From positions 310,001 to 374,000 of the forward strand of contig NZ_JAEHFW010000003.1 of NCBI RefSeq assembly GCF_016522075.1: DNA of 64,000 nt, in the 5' to 3' direction. The position numbers and the translations under genes were made by a program. How positions within the stretch are numbered: the stretch's first letter is position 1; every line of letters begins with the position of its first letter. The DNA is from Mucilaginibacter segetis. Lineage in GTDB: Bacteria; Bacteroidota; Bacteroidia; Sphingobacteriales; Sphingobacteriaceae. This document shows positions 1 to 9,300 of the stretch, piece by piece. Under the pieces are notes generated by a model. It was not told the origin of the DNA and ran no database searches. It worked only from the letters and a program-made list of their open reading frames with translations.

Positions 1-1
1 A

Positions 2-109
2 GAAGATTCACTGAAATTAAATAAAGGCAGATTACCTTTGGGCTGCCATGCCTGGTACAAACATTTAGAATTTTGGAGCAGGTATATTGATACGCGATCC
101 ATCACATGA
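2..109 (+). CDS. C-terminal fragment, possible DUF5672 protein
   Basis: Only the last 35 codons of a gene that begins outside the window, ending in TGA at 107-109. The fragment contains LPLGCHAWYKHLEFW, which resembles the conserved end of DUF5672 proteins (putative glycosyltransferase-like proteins common in Bacteroidota surface-glycan clusters). The next gene starts 10 bases downstream on the same strand, so it probably belongs to the same EPS operon. The reading frame is certain over this short stretch; the family name is from memory of the motif and is tentative. Confidence 0.5.
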   Translation, partial: EDSLKLNKGRLPLGCHAWYKHLEFWSRYIDTRSIT

Positions 110-118
110 TCACCATTT

Positions 119-1285
119 ATGAAGTTTGATTTTTACCTTTCGGAAATGTCGGTATCCGACCTGCACGGGGGCGGTTTAACCCTGCAGCGCATTATTGGAG
201 ATGGGCTCAAAGATATATCGTGGTTCATACATGTTAACCGTTTTGCAACTGATGTGCCTGCAGCGGATGAGTTTTTTAACCGTACTATTGATATTCCATC
301 GTTTTGGGAAAGGGATACGGTGCGTAAAACAATAGGTAATTCCCTATCGGCCAAATTGGCAAAAAAACTACCTGCTATTAAAAAGCATGCACAACGTGCC
401 GCCAAGATCATCAATGAAAAATTTGAGAGTGAGCAGGTGCTTTCTGCATTAATATGTCCGCAGGGGGCCAATTCGCTGTTTACTTTGGAGGCACTTAAAG
501 CTTTGCGTGCGGTAAACTATGTAACATGGGTGATGGATGATCATCTGATAGAATTTACCGATAACCAATGGCGCTATCCGGATGGGGTGGAAGAGGTATT
601 TGCTAAACATTTACAGGAAGCCAATCATGTTTTTGTAATAAGCCCTGCTATGCAGCACTTTTACCTGGATCGTTTTGGCGTAAGCTCCACCGTGTTATTT
701 GGTTCGTCCGATCTTTTGAACGGTGCCACTACCAATGCAGGTAATAAAGGTCCGTTAAAGATAGGATATTTTGGAGCGGTAGCAAGCTGGCAGTTAGATG
801 CTTTGAAGATTTTTGCTGATGCCTTAAAGGGAACAAAAGATGAGTTGCATATTTACTCGACTGTACAAAAACTGCCCGATGCGCTTAATTTAAAAGAGGT
901 AGTTTTTAAAGGGCGAATAGATCCCGGAGAGGTATTGCCCGCTATGCGTAATTACAATGCGGTGTTATTGCCCATAAGTTTTCAGGAAAAAATCCGTAAT
1001 ATGTCTCAATTTAATATCGCTACCAAAATGGGCGAATACCTGGCGAGCGGTGTGCCTATATTGGCTGTTGGTCCGCCATATGCAGCCATGATAGATTATT
1101 TACACATTAAAAAAGCAGCATTTACGGCAACATCTGCCAATGTAAAAGATATCAGAACATCAGTTGCGTTATTACGTGATCAGTATAAGGTTGTTGAAAT
1201 TTTGAACAATGCTAAAAAATTAGTGTTGAATGAAGTTGGAACGCAACCCATGCGTAAAAAATGGTTATCCGTTATAAATGGTTAA
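119..1285 (+). CDS. GT-B fold glycosyltransferase
   Basis: 388 aa protein that I place among GT4-like glycosyltransferases of the EPS pathway, transferring a sugar from an activated donor to a growing lipid-linked glycan at the cytoplasmic face. The N-terminal half has the Rossmann-like pattern and the C-terminal half the donor-binding pattern (IATKMGEYLASGVPILAVGPP, about residues 305-325). A similar STK/ATK..YL..G.PI block occurs in the proteins at 2440-3546 and 5614-6786, so the three appear to be one subfamily. It has no signal peptide or membrane span. The start is the first ATG after the previous stop, 10 bases away. Donor and acceptor cannot be told from sequence. Confidence 0.75.
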   Translation: MKFDFYLSEMSVSDLHGGGLTLQRIIGDGLKDISWFIHVNRFATDVPAADEFFNRTIDIPSFWERDTVRKTIGNSLSAKLAKKLPAIKKHAQRAAKIINEKFESEQVLSALICPQGANSLFTLEALKALRAVNYVTWVMDDHLIEFTDNQWRYPDGVEEVFAKHLQEANHVFVISPAMQHFYLDRFGVSSTVLFGSSDLLNGATTNAGNKGPLKIGYFGAVASWQLDALKIFADALKGTKDELHIYSTVQKLPDALNLKEVVFKGRIDPGEVLPAMRNYNAVLLPISFQEKIRNMSQFNIATKMGEYLASGVPILAVGPPYAAMIDYLHIKKAAFTATSANVKDIRTSVALLRDQYKVVEILNNAKKLVLNEVGTQPMRKKWLSVING

Positions 1286-1348
1286 ATTGCAGCTTCAAAT
1301 TTATTGCGGTATTAACAGAATAATTAATATAAATTCTTCGCTTACTTA

Positions 1349-2413
1349 ATGGCAAACTCGGCTAAAAAATTACTAGTAACCGGTTCATCAGGACTTATAG
1401 GATCAGAAGTATGTATCCATTTCGCAAATTTAGGATGGCAGATACATGGAGTAGATAATAACCAGCGTGCGGTTTTCTTTGGAACCCAGGGCGATACCCG
1501 CTGGAACCAAAATCGCATACAAACGCAACTCGGTGGTAATTTTATTCATCATGAAGTAGACATACGCGACAGGCAGGGCATACTTAACCTGCTTAAAGAG
1601 GTACAACCCGATGCAGTGGTGCACACCGCCGCGCAACCTTCGCATGACAGGGCGGCTGCCATTCCCTTTGATGATTTTGATACCAACGCGGTAGGCACGC
1701 TTAATTTGCTGGAAGCCGTGCGCCAGTATTGCCCGGAATCTCCGTTCGCTCATATGTCTACCAATAAAGTATACGGCGACAGGCCAAATTCAATAGATCT
1801 TGTGGAAGGGGAAACCCGTTGGGACTATGCCGATCCGGCTTATTATAACGGTATTACCGAGGAATTTTCTATTGATCAAAGTAAGCACTCCTTGTTTGGT
1901 GCTTCAAAAGTTGCTGCCGATGTTATGGTGCAGGAATATGGCCGATACTTTAATATACCTACTTGCTGTCTGCGCGGAGGGTGTTTAACAGGTCCCAATC
2001 ATTCCGGAGTTGAATTGCACGGATTTTTAAGCTACCTGGTTAAATGTAATTTGGAAGGCCGGGAGTATAAAGTATTCGGCTATAAAGGCAAACAGGTGCG
2101 CGATAATATACACTCGCATGATGTTGCCGCTTTTATTGATGCTTTTATAAATGCGCCACGCATTGCCGAGGTGTATAACATTGGAGGGGGGCGTGATAAT
2201 TCCTGTTCCATATGGGAAGCTTTTAAAATAGCCGAAAAGTTCACCGGAAAACAACAGGTATATACCTATGTACCTGAGAACCGTATAGGCGACCACATTT
2301 GTTATATTTCTAACCTAAACAAAATGCGGGAGCATTATCCGGGTTGGGATATCACTATATCACTCGAAGAAACCATCCGGCAAATTGTAGAGGCCTACAC
2401 TACCGGAAGATAA
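1349..2413 (+). CDS. NAD-dependent epimerase/dehydratase (CDP-tyvelose epimerase-like)
   Basis: 354 aa extended SDR enzyme that should bind NAD and epimerise or dehydrate a nucleotide sugar for the neighbouring glycosyltransferases. The dinucleotide-binding motif GSSGLIGSE is at residues 12-20 and the Ser/Thr of the active site is in MSTNK (136-140). Overall layout resembles CDP-paratose/tyvelose 2-epimerases. The usual YxxxK appears as FGASK at 183-187: the tyrosine position is Phe (codon TTT), while Lys187 is kept. This could be a subfamily trait, with Tyr nearby taking over, or could mean altered chemistry. Its 3' end lies 26 bases before the start chosen for the next gene. Substrate is unknown. 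Confidence 0.8.
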   Translation: MANSAKKLLVTGSSGLIGSEVCIHFANLGWQIHGVDNNQRAVFFGTQGDTRWNQNRIQTQLGGNFIHHEVDIRDRQGILNLLKEVQPDAVVHTAAQPSHDRAAAIPFDDFDTNAVGTLNLLEAVRQYCPESPFAHMSTNKVYGDRPNSIDLVEGETRWDYADPAYYNGITEEFSIDQSKHSLFGASKVAADVMVQEYGRYFNIPTCCLRGGCLTGPNHSGVELHGFLSYLVKCNLEGREYKVFGYKGKQVRDNIHSHDVAAFIDAFINAPRIAEVYNIGGGRDNSCSIWEAFKIAEKFTGKQQVYTYVPENRIGDHICYISNLNKMREHYPGWDITISLEETIRQIVEAYTTGR

Positions 2414-2439
2414 TTTTAGCCACAATAATACCCCGAAAC

Positions 2440-3546
2440 TTGAAACTGCTCTCCTTTCACCCATTCTCTTTATACTCCAATGGCGGTGGCAACCGCATAT
2501 TAAGGCGTTTATACCTGGGGAGAGAAAAAAATGTAAGTACGCTGGTAGTGGAGGGTACACCGTTGAAACCGCATCAGGGAAATATCGATGAAACTATTAT
2601 TTACGCTTCACCGCTAACCCGTAAGTGGGCACGCTGGAAATTACGCAACCTGCTGATATGGCTGCGGTATAATACCTTTAAGCCGATAACCATACGTAAG
2701 GTTCAGCAGGCTGCAAAAAAAATTCAGTATGATGTACTGCATGTGGTACAGCATGGGCCGTTTTGCGCAGCTTTATGTACCGATAAATTTATCATAAATA
2801 AGCAATTCTGGCTTTCTGTTCATGATCATTATACTACCACCCATACCTCTTTTGATGATGCCAAGTTGTTATGGAACAAAGCCGACAGGCGGTTGGTGAT
2901 ATCTGACGAATTAGGCAAAGAATACCGCCGTTTATTTGGTGATTATAACTACGAGATTATTACTGACGGAGTAAAGGCATCGGAAATAAAAGAGCCCGCT
3001 ACAACCGGATCCTCTCCGGTGATTATCTATTTCGCGGGGTTATTACACATTACTTACATCCCCCTGTTTAATGTATTGGCTGATGCGCTTGATGCACTGT
3101 CCAAACAGGGTCATTCTTTTCAACTGATCTTGCGGGGAACACAACGCATACCGTTTTTAGATAATCGGTTGTTTGCCACTACATATCGCGAAGTATCTTT
3201 AAATGACGCGGAGTTAAAACAGGAGCTGGATAGCAGCGATATATTGTACCTGCCCATAAAATTCAGCATCCCTGATTTCTATTTATATAGCTTGTCAACC
3301 AAAATGGTGGGTTATTTAGGAGCGCCGGGTGCAATCCTGTATCATGGTCCGGCAGATAGCGCTGCTTGCCATTTGCTACAGCAGCATAACGCGGCTGTTT
3401 GCTGCGGTAAACTGGATGCTGATGAACTTTCAATAGATATTTTAAATTTGATAGCCAATAAAGCCGATATTGCTGCTAATGCTAAACAACTTGCAATGGA
3501 GCGGTTTGATCTGCAGCAGATTCAAAAAAGGTTTTGGCAGGAATAG
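2440..3546 (+). CDS. Glycosyltransferase, GT-B fold
   Basis: Predicted EPS glycosyltransferase of 368 aa. I chose the TTG at 2440, giving MKLLSFHPFSLYSNGGG, because it places the usual beta-strand and glycine-rich N-terminus of GT4-like enzymes right at the start; the open frame extends upstream to 2344 but would overlap the epimerase gene and add residues that look non-native. The C-terminal domain contains STKMVGYLGAPGAILYHGPADS, closely parallel to the protein at 5614-6786 (STKLTSYLQAGRPIFGHGPADS), so the two are likely paralogues. No membrane segment is obvious. Donor and acceptor are unknown. Confidence 0.72.
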   Translation: MKLLSFHPFSLYSNGGGNRILRRLYLGREKNVSTLVVEGTPLKPHQGNIDETIIYASPLTRKWARWKLRNLLIWLRYNTFKPITIRKVQQAAKKIQYDVLHVVQHGPFCAALCTDKFIINKQFWLSVHDHYTTTHTSFDDAKLLWNKADRRLVISDELGKEYRRLFGDYNYEIITDGVKASEIKEPATTGSSPVIIYFAGLLHITYIPLFNVLADALDALSKQGHSFQLILRGTQRIPFLDNRLFATTYREVSLNDAELKQELDSSDILYLPIKFSIPDFYLYSLSTKMVGYLGAPGAILYHGPADSAACHLLQQHNAAVCCGKLDADELSIDILNLIANKADIAANAKQLAMERFDLQQIQKRFWQE

Positions 3547-3565
3547 GTCAAAGTAAACTAACCGT

Positions 3566-4099
3566 ATGAGGCGCATACTTTCGGAGTTCAGGCTTTATTT
3601 TTGTAACCGGTGGATAGCAGGTATACCCAGCCATACCATCAGGCTGTTTTATTATCGCAGGGTAATGAAATATAGCATAGGCGAAAACTCCGCTATATTT
3701 ATGGATTGTACCTTCGATTGTACCCGGCATTTTTCGTTGGGCAAAAACTCGGTGATAAATGGTAAGTGTTGTTTAGATAACAAAAGCAGGATAACTATTG
3801 GCGAAAATGTTTCCGTATCGCAGGAGGTGATGATCTTATCAGCAGATCATGATCCCGATTCGCCAAATTTTACGGCAAGAGATCTGCCGGTTATCATTGA
3901 TGATTACGTATGGATAGGCTCGCGTGCCATAATATTACCGGGGGTGCATATAGGAAAGGGCGCTGTGATAGCGGCAGGAGCGGTAGTAACCGCGGATGTA
4001 CCACCTTTTGCTGTTGTGGGGGGCGTGCCGGCAAAGTTGATACGCCATCGTAGTACCGATCTGCAATATGAGATAAACTATCGCAGGTTGTTTCAATAG
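3566..4099 (+). CDS. Left-handed beta-helix acyltransferase (maltose/galactoside acetyltransferase type)
   Basis: 177 aa hexapeptide-repeat transferase, likely adding an acetyl group to a sugar of the EPS. It has the [LIV]-G-x4 repeat pattern through the middle and a typical end: [27 protein letters not shown] followed by [10 protein letters not shown]. The catalytic His candidate lies in LSADHD. The length matches the NodL/LacA/Maa type. It sits 19 bases after the preceding glycosyltransferase, so it is probably cotranscribed. The acceptor sugar cannot be inferred. Confidence 0.8.
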   Translation: MRRILSEFRLYFCNRWIAGIPSHTIRLFYYRRVMKYSIGENSAIFMDCTFDCTRHFSLGKNSVINGKCCLDNKSRITIGENVSVSQEVMILSADHDPDSPNFTARDLPVIIDDYVWIGSRAIILPGVHIGKGAVIAAGAVVTADVPPFAVVGGVPAKLIRHRSTDLQYEINYRRLFQ

Positions 4100-4101
4100 T
4101 T

Positions 4102-4284
4102 TTAAATGTGGTATTTGCGTATTTCACTGTCGCTCATTATCTTATAATGCGCTTTCATACACTTGGCACAATAGACCTTTTTTATGGGTATAAAAAAAAG
4201 TAAGGTTTTAAAAATAAGCGGAGTAGGTAATTTATAGTGGAACGGCTGCTTGCACTTACTGCAATATAAAAATGGCTTACTCAT
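4102..4284 (-). CDS. Small protein with two CxxC pairs (zinc-ribbon-like)
   Basis: 60 aa, unrecognised. Two cysteine pairs, C8-x2-C11 and C39-x2-C42, are separated by a short hydrophobic or aromatic stretch, and basic residues follow each pair, which is a plausible single zinc-ribbon layout. It lies in a gap between + strand EPS genes, on the opposite strand, ending 2 bases from the stop of the acyltransferase gene. The regular spacing of the cysteines argues for a real gene over a chance frame. No function is assigned. Confidence 0.5.
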   Translation of the reverse strand: MSKPFLYCSKCKQPFHYKLPTPLIFKTLLFFIPIKKVYCAKCMKAHYKIMSDSEIRKYHI

Positions 4285-4479
4285 ATAAATGATACATAGA
4301 TAAGATGTTTAGGTTGTTATAGTTAAATAATGCCTATAAGGCAATAAAATGTTGTTTTAATGCGATAAAGTTAATAATTCAAAAATGTAGAATTTGTAAT
4401 AAAAGTATAACTATTTGTTTAGGTAACATTAATACTACAATTGAATGACTATTAAACCGAATAGTGGTAAGAAATATTA

Positions 4480-5613
4480 ATGACAAGTAATTTTTTAAAT
4501 ATAATTTTTATATGCAGTTCGCTTGAAGAAGGAGCGGATGGGGTAGGCGATTATACACGTCGGCTGTCGGCTGCGTTGATCAGTAAAGGTCATCAATGCG
4601 CTATCGCCGCGGTTAATGATATATATATAAATGAAATAGTTGAAGGCAGCAGCGAAACGGGCAATATACAGATACCGGTAATACGTATTCCATCTGTTTA
4701 TGATAAACAAAAGCGTTTAGCTATAGCTAAAGATTTTGTTAACAAAATAGATCCTCAATGGCTCAGTTTACAATATGTACCATTCGGGTATCATCCTAAA
4801 GGATTAAAATTAGGATTAAGTAGATTCATGTTTTCGCTGAGCAAGGGTAGAAAATGGCATATCATGTTTCATGAATTGTGGGTGGGTATGGCTATGGAGG
4901 AATCGAATAAGCTTGTTTTGTGGGGCAAATTGCAGCGACAGTTTATTCGTAAACTGATAAAAATAACCCATCCGCAGGTTATTCATACGCAAACGCGCTT
5001 GTATCAGCGCCATCTGCAAAGAATGGGATTTAATGCGGACTATTTGCCGCTTTTTAGCAATATACCTGTAACAACCCGTTCTTTTGAATCCGAAAGGAAA
5101 GAAATAGCCCTGGTGATTTTTGGCTCTATACATGATAAAGCACCTATAGAATTATTTGCGGCCGAAGCATCGAGGTATGCTCAAGCACATAACACACCAG
5201 TATCGCTTACCATAATCGGCAGGGGTAATGCCGAACAGGAGCGGTGGGCCAATGTATGGAAAATGAATGGTATGCCGGTAGATGTTTTGGGAGAGCAGTC
5301 TCCGGAGCGTATCTCAGAAATATTAGCCAATTCAACCTATGGTATTTCGGCTACCGCGCTGGCAGTAATAGAAAAGAGCGGTTCAGTTGCTGCTATGCGC
5401 GAACACGGCTTAACGGTAATATCCGTTGCAAAACCCTGGCATCCTCATAAAATGATGCCAATTGCTATACCAGAGGGAGTTGTAGAATATCGTACGGGTA
5501 ATTTTGAGGAGTGTATAAACTTTAACAGGAGCGTACCGCATATTAACAGCGTTATAAATGTTTCTGTTAAATTTGCTGATGCCCTTATAGGTTATAATCC
5601 TGCAAATAATTAA
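4480..5613 (+). CDS. Glycosyltransferase, GT4-like
   Basis: 377 aa protein with the N-terminal pattern SSLEEGADGVGDYTRRLSAAL, typical of GT4-type enzymes (glycine-rich loop near the donor/acceptor cleft), and a C-terminal Rossmann domain beginning near residue 205 (IALVIFGSIHDK). Predicted cytosolic or membrane-associated EPS glycosyltransferase. The usual E-x7-E motif is not clear in this protein. The stop codon TAA is directly followed by the ATG of the next gene, so the two are tightly coupled. The 195 bases upstream, after the CxxC gene, are AT-rich without a recognisable -7 box. Confidence 0.72.
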   Translation: MTSNFLNIIFICSSLEEGADGVGDYTRRLSAALISKGHQCAIAAVNDIYINEIVEGSSETGNIQIPVIRIPSVYDKQKRLAIAKDFVNKIDPQWLSLQYVPFGYHPKGLKLGLSRFMFSLSKGRKWHIMFHELWVGMAMEESNKLVLWGKLQRQFIRKLIKITHPQVIHTQTRLYQRHLQRMGFNADYLPLFSNIPVTTRSFESERKEIALVIFGSIHDKAPIELFAAEASRYAQAHNTPVSLTIIGRGNAEQERWANVWKMNGMPVDVLGEQSPERISEILANSTYGISATALAVIEKSGSVAAMREHGLTVISVAKPWHPHKMMPIAIPEGVVEYRTGNFEECINFNRSVPHINSVINVSVKFADALIGYNPANN

Positions 5614-6786
5614 ATGGAAAAACCTACAGTATGCCTTTTTACAGCTCATGCGCCAAATGTTGGCGGTGGCGGGGCTATATTACGTAGCCTTACTGCCCAT
5701 ATGCCGCAAATAGCGGTTAACTGGTGCTATATTGGCAACCAGCCCGTGTCAGGTTATGAGCCAGGATATTTAGGCAAAGCCGTAATGGGCGGCCCTGTTA
5801 TAAAGGATATTTTACTATCGGCAAAAATGCTGGCCGGTAAAAAAGTTGATGCCATTGATAGTATAGTTAAGCAGCTTTTAGCAATAGCTTGCGACAGCTA
5901 CTGGATAGTATCACATAACGAGGGTTTACGTATTGCTTTGGAGTTAACAAAAAAGCAAAATAACCGTCCGGTACACCTCACTGTGCATGATGATTGGGCG
6001 GGCGCGCTTTGCGCCCGATCAATTCGCTATCGTTTTATGGCAGGCTTAGCTAATAAGCTTACGGTTACAACCCTTAAAGCCGTAAATTCTTTTGATGTAA
6101 TAAGTGAAGGTATGCGTAATTATTACCGCCAGCTAAGTGGCAGGGAAGGTGTAGTATGTCACCGTTACCTTGAAGCAGATACCATCATTCCCGGTAGCGG
6201 AAACCATGATAAATCAGAAGTTATTTTGGGGCATATTGGTTCAATTTATGATAAAAGTGACCTTATTGATTTTTTACATCTGCTGAAAGAATTCTTTGCA
6301 AAGCAGAATAAAAAGGTATTGCTTAAAATGTGGGGCTGCCATTTAAACACAACTGCTTTCCCTGAGGATTTAAAAGACACCCTGCTGTTTTATGACACCC
6401 TGCCTGAGAACGAAGTAATACCCAGGCTTGCGGCTTGTAATTTTGTTTATTGCATGTATCCGCAGAGTAATGTATTACATACCTTTGCAACAACAAGCCT
6501 GCCCACCAAGTTAACGAGCTATTTGCAGGCAGGCAGGCCAATTTTTGGCCACGGTCCTGCAGATAGTACCCTGGCCGAATTTATTAATACCACAGCATTA
6601 GGCGTAATGTGGAGCAATAACGATAAGCAAAAGGGTTTTGAGGCTCTTGAAAAAATAAGTATTTTAAACCCCGAACCGTTGCAATGGCAGTTTGCCCGTG
6701 AACGATATTTTGGAGAGAATAACCTGAAAGTGATGAACAATTTTTTCCAGGCAAGTAATGATAACCAACCTGCTGCAGGATGTTAA
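5614..6786 (+). CDS. Glycosyltransferase, GT-B fold
   Basis: 390 aa predicted glycosyltransferase. The N-terminus reads TAHAPNVGGGGAILRSL, the glycine-rich first loop of GT4-like enzymes, and the C-terminal domain carries LPTKLTSYLQAGRPIFGHGPADS near residue 300, shared with the protein at 2440-3546. It starts immediately after the stop of the preceding gene and overlaps the following acyltransferase gene by 7 bases, so the three form one translationally linked unit. Donor and acceptor unknown. Confidence 0.72.
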   Translation: MEKPTVCLFTAHAPNVGGGGAILRSLTAHMPQIAVNWCYIGNQPVSGYEPGYLGKAVMGGPVIKDILLSAKMLAGKKVDAIDSIVKQLLAIACDSYWIVSHNEGLRIALELTKKQNNRPVHLTVHDDWAGALCARSIRYRFMAGLANKLTVTTLKAVNSFDVISEGMRNYYRQLSGREGVVCHRYLEADTIIPGSGNHDKSEVILGHIGSIYDKSDLIDFLHLLKEFFAKQNKKVLLKMWGCHLNTTAFPEDLKDTLLFYDTLPENEVIPRLAACNFVYCMYPQSNVLHTFATTSLPTKLTSYLQAGRPIFGHGPADSTLAEFINTTALGVMWSNNDKQKGFEALEKISILNPEPLQWQFARERYFGENNLKVMNNFFQASNDNQPAAGC

Positions 6787-7892
6787 AAATTAAACCGCGC
6801 GTAATTATTGGAAGCTCCAGCTTGTTTTTAGATACCCTCCGTATCTGCGCGGCCTTTACCGTATTGTACATCCACGCGTTTGACCGCTGGTTCCCAACAA
6901 AGGCGCATCCGGAGTATGAACCCGGCGAACCATCACACGCCGCAGTAATTATATTTTTTGTGCTTTCGGGTTATGTTATCGCTCACACCACTATCAGTAA
7001 AAACCGGGGCGGCGCCCAATATGCTCAGGCGCGTTTAAGTCGGCTATGTTCGGTAGTGATACCGGCCCTGGTGATAACCGCGGTTATTCAGTTTGTAATT
7101 GGATATCTAAATCCGGAGTTATTGATGGATTATTCCCGTAGTCATTCGGGCGTAAGATATGTACTATCCGGTTTTTTCGTGAACGAGGTGTGGCTGTTTT
7201 CTGCCGCACCGCCCCTCAATGGCTCGTTATGGTCGCTTAGTTTTGAATTCTGGTATTACGCCATTTTTGGTTTATGGTTTTTTAGAAGGGGGGGCTGGAA
7301 ATCTTTTATTTTACCTGTACTGGCCTGTATAATTGCCGGCCCAAAAATATTACTGATGATGCCTGTTTGGCTGGCCGGCTATGTAGCCTACATTTTACCA
7401 CGTCCATCTGTAAAAACAGTAACGGCATGGCTGATGGTGGCAGGTGGATTATTATTGGCGTGGCTGGCGGTTGAGTTTGTACCATCGTACCCTTACCGCA
7501 TAGGATATGTACCGCTTTATTACGCCAATCAATTTGTTACTGATTGGGTAGTGGGTGTTTTTATTGCCGCTGCTTTGTGGATATTACCCACAGGTAATTC
7601 GTTAAGCGCCGATCTCAGGATATCAGCCTGGGTGCGAAAAATTGCTGATCTTACCTTCCCTTTATATGTTTTGCATTTCCCTCTACTGGTTTTATGGCGG
7701 GCCGTATTTGGTTTCAGGCTTAATGATGCAACGCAGTTATGGGAGGTGATCATTTCGGTGGTTATAGCCTCGTTGCTGATAGGGGTAATTTTAGAAAAAC
7801 AGCGGCATTTATGGTCCGCATTTTTTAAATGGCTGGTAGGTAATGCAAAAGACAAGGTAGCTGCTGGCAGTGCAGCGGTGAAATCAAATTAA
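6780..7892 (+). CDS. Acyltransferase family 3 membrane protein
   Basis: 370 aa integral membrane acyltransferase (Acyl_transf_3, OafA/NodX type) with about ten hydrophobic segments. The N-terminal segment has RICAAFTVLYIHAFDRW, containing the conserved His of this family, and FFVLSGYVIAHT follows. NGSLWSLSFEFWYYAIFG in the middle is another family hallmark. Such proteins O-acetylate or otherwise acylate polysaccharide sugars using cytoplasmic acyl-CoA. It overlaps the preceding glycosyltransferase gene by 7 bases. No C-terminal SGNH domain is present. Confidence 0.88.
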   Translation: MLKIKPRVIIGSSSLFLDTLRICAAFTVLYIHAFDRWFPTKAHPEYEPGEPSHAAVIIFFVLSGYVIAHTTISKNRGGAQYAQARLSRLCSVVIPALVITAVIQFVIGYLNPELLMDYSRSHSGVRYVLSGFFVNEVWLFSAAPPLNGSLWSLSFEFWYYAIFGLWFFRRGGWKSFILPVLACIIAGPKILLMMPVWLAGYVAYILPRPSVKTVTAWLMVAGGLLLAWLAVEFVPSYPYRIGYVPLYYANQFVTDWVVGVFIAAALWILPTGNSLSADLRISAWVRKIADLTFPLYVLHFPLLVLWRAVFGFRLNDATQLWEVIISVVIASLLIGVILEKQRHLWSAFFKWLVGNAKDKVAAGSAAVKSN

Positions 7893-7948
7893 AGCTAAGT
7901 TAAAAGCAGTGCATTTGCTGCATTTGCACCAATTAATTAAATGCAATT

Positions 7949-7970
7949 ATTATACTTGCAATAGTATAAT
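7949..7970. repeat. Short inverted repeat in the intergenic region before the 8037 gene
   Basis: ATTATAC (7949-7955) and GTATAAT (7964-7970) form 7-base perfect arms around an 8-base loop. The left part contains TATACTTG, one base off the Bacteroidota -7 consensus TAnnTTTG. It could be a weak hairpin or an operator over a promoter for the 8037 gene. The repeat itself is seen; its role is a guess. Confidence 0.3.
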
Positions 7971-8036
7971 TGATATAAACGTTGCCTTGAAGTATAAAGC
8001 CACAGTGATCCGCATTAACTTATTATCAGGAGATCT

Positions 8037-9278
8037 ATGAAAATAGTTCTTTCGCATCCTACAGGGAACCAATTTGTGAGAGCACTTATCCTGGCTTTAT
8101 CAGAAGCGGATATGTTAAGTGATTTTTATACAACCATAGCAGCAAACCCTAATGCAAATTGGCTTAATATTTTGCCTGCGAGCTTAAAACAGGAATGGTT
8201 AAGACGCAGTTACCCTATTCCGCAAAATCAAATACGTTCTTATCCCTTATTAGAGCTGGCACGTACACTTTCGCCGCGTTTGGGCCTTAAAAGCGTGGTG
8301 AAGCATGAAACCGGATGGGCAAGTGTAGACGCTGTTTATCGTGACCTGGATAAAAAAGTAGCCTCAGCAATAATGGATCTGTCTTCGGAAAATAGACCTG
8401 ATAGTGTCTATGCCTATGAAGACGGAGCCGCTTATACTTTTAATGCCGCTAAACAACAACATATTAAATGTTTGTATGATCTGCCGATAGGCTATTGGCG
8501 GGCGGCAAGAGAGTTATTGGGCGCAGAGCGTGAGCGCTGGCCTGATTGGGCGGTGACTCTTACAGGTTTTGAGGATTCCGATGCCAAATTGCAGCGTAAA
8601 GACGAAGAAATACGCCTGGCAGATCGTATTTTTGTAGCAAGTGGTTTTACTGCCGATACTTTAAAATATTATAAGGGAGAGCTGCCACCTGTTAAAATAA
8701 TACCTTATGCTTTCCCCGAGGTTGCGAAAATAAGGCATTATGCCGATATTACGGCCCGCAGGCCATTAAAGTTGTTATTTGTTGGTGGCTTGTCGCAACG
8801 AAAGGGTATAGCGGATGTTTTTGAGGCAGTAAAGCATTTTGGTAATAAGGTGCAGCTAACTGTGGTTGGCCGTAAAGTGACTGCCAACTGCAGGGTATTG
8901 GATGAGGAGTTAGCTAAGCATCGATGGATACCCAGTATGCCGCATGAAGATGTACTAAAGCTTATGCGTGAGCATGATGTGCTTGTTTTTCCTTCGCAAT
9001 TTGAAGGGTTTGGTTTAGTAATAACAGAGGCTATGGCACAAGGCACACCGGTAATTACCACCGAGAGAACCGCCGGTCCTGATATAATTAATAACGGAGA
9101 GAACGGCTGGTTAATAAATGCAGGCAGCACACAAAAGCTGCAAGATGCTATTGAATATATATTACAGCATCCGCAGCAGATAGAACTTAATGGGCGTGCT
9201 GCAATGGAGACAGCTAAAAAGCGCACATGGCAGGTTTACGGGCAAGAACTGCTAAACGCTATAATTGATACTAAATAA
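8037..9278 (+). CDS. Glycosyltransferase family 4
   Basis: 413 aa retaining-type GT4 enzyme. The C-terminal donor-binding domain begins with LKLLFVGGLSQRKGIADVFEA (about residue 242) and carries EGFGLVITEAMAQGTPVI with the E-x7-E motif around residues 323-331. Predicted to add a sugar from a nucleotide donor to the EPS intermediate. The start ATG is preceded by AGGAG at 8028-8032, four bases away, which is unusually Shine-Dalgarno-like for this phylum. The 144 bases upstream hold a small inverted repeat and a possible promoter, so a new transcription unit may begin here. Confidence 0.88.
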   Translation: MKIVLSHPTGNQFVRALILALSEADMLSDFYTTIAANPNANWLNILPASLKQEWLRRSYPIPQNQIRSYPLLELARTLSPRLGLKSVVKHETGWASVDAVYRDLDKKVASAIMDLSSENRPDSVYAYEDGAAYTFNAAKQQHIKCLYDLPIGYWRAARELLGAERERWPDWAVTLTGFEDSDAKLQRKDEEIRLADRIFVASGFTADTLKYYKGELPPVKIIPYAFPEVAKIRHYADITARRPLKLLFVGGLSQRKGIADVFEAVKHFGNKVQLTVVGRKVTANCRVLDEELAKHRWIPSMPHEDVLKLMREHDVLVFPSQFEGFGLVITEAMAQGTPVITTERTAGPDIINNGENGWLINAGSTQKLQDAIEYILQHPQQIELNGRAAMETAKKRTWQVYGQELLNAIIDTK

Positions 9279-9300
9279 CGAGGTATAAAGTTTTTAAAGC

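Noticed and set aside
8738..9226. Open frame on - opposite the GT4 gene, 162 codons.
   Set aside because: Shadow of a well-supported glycosyltransferase; the composition is rich in Ser, Cys and Thr without any motif.
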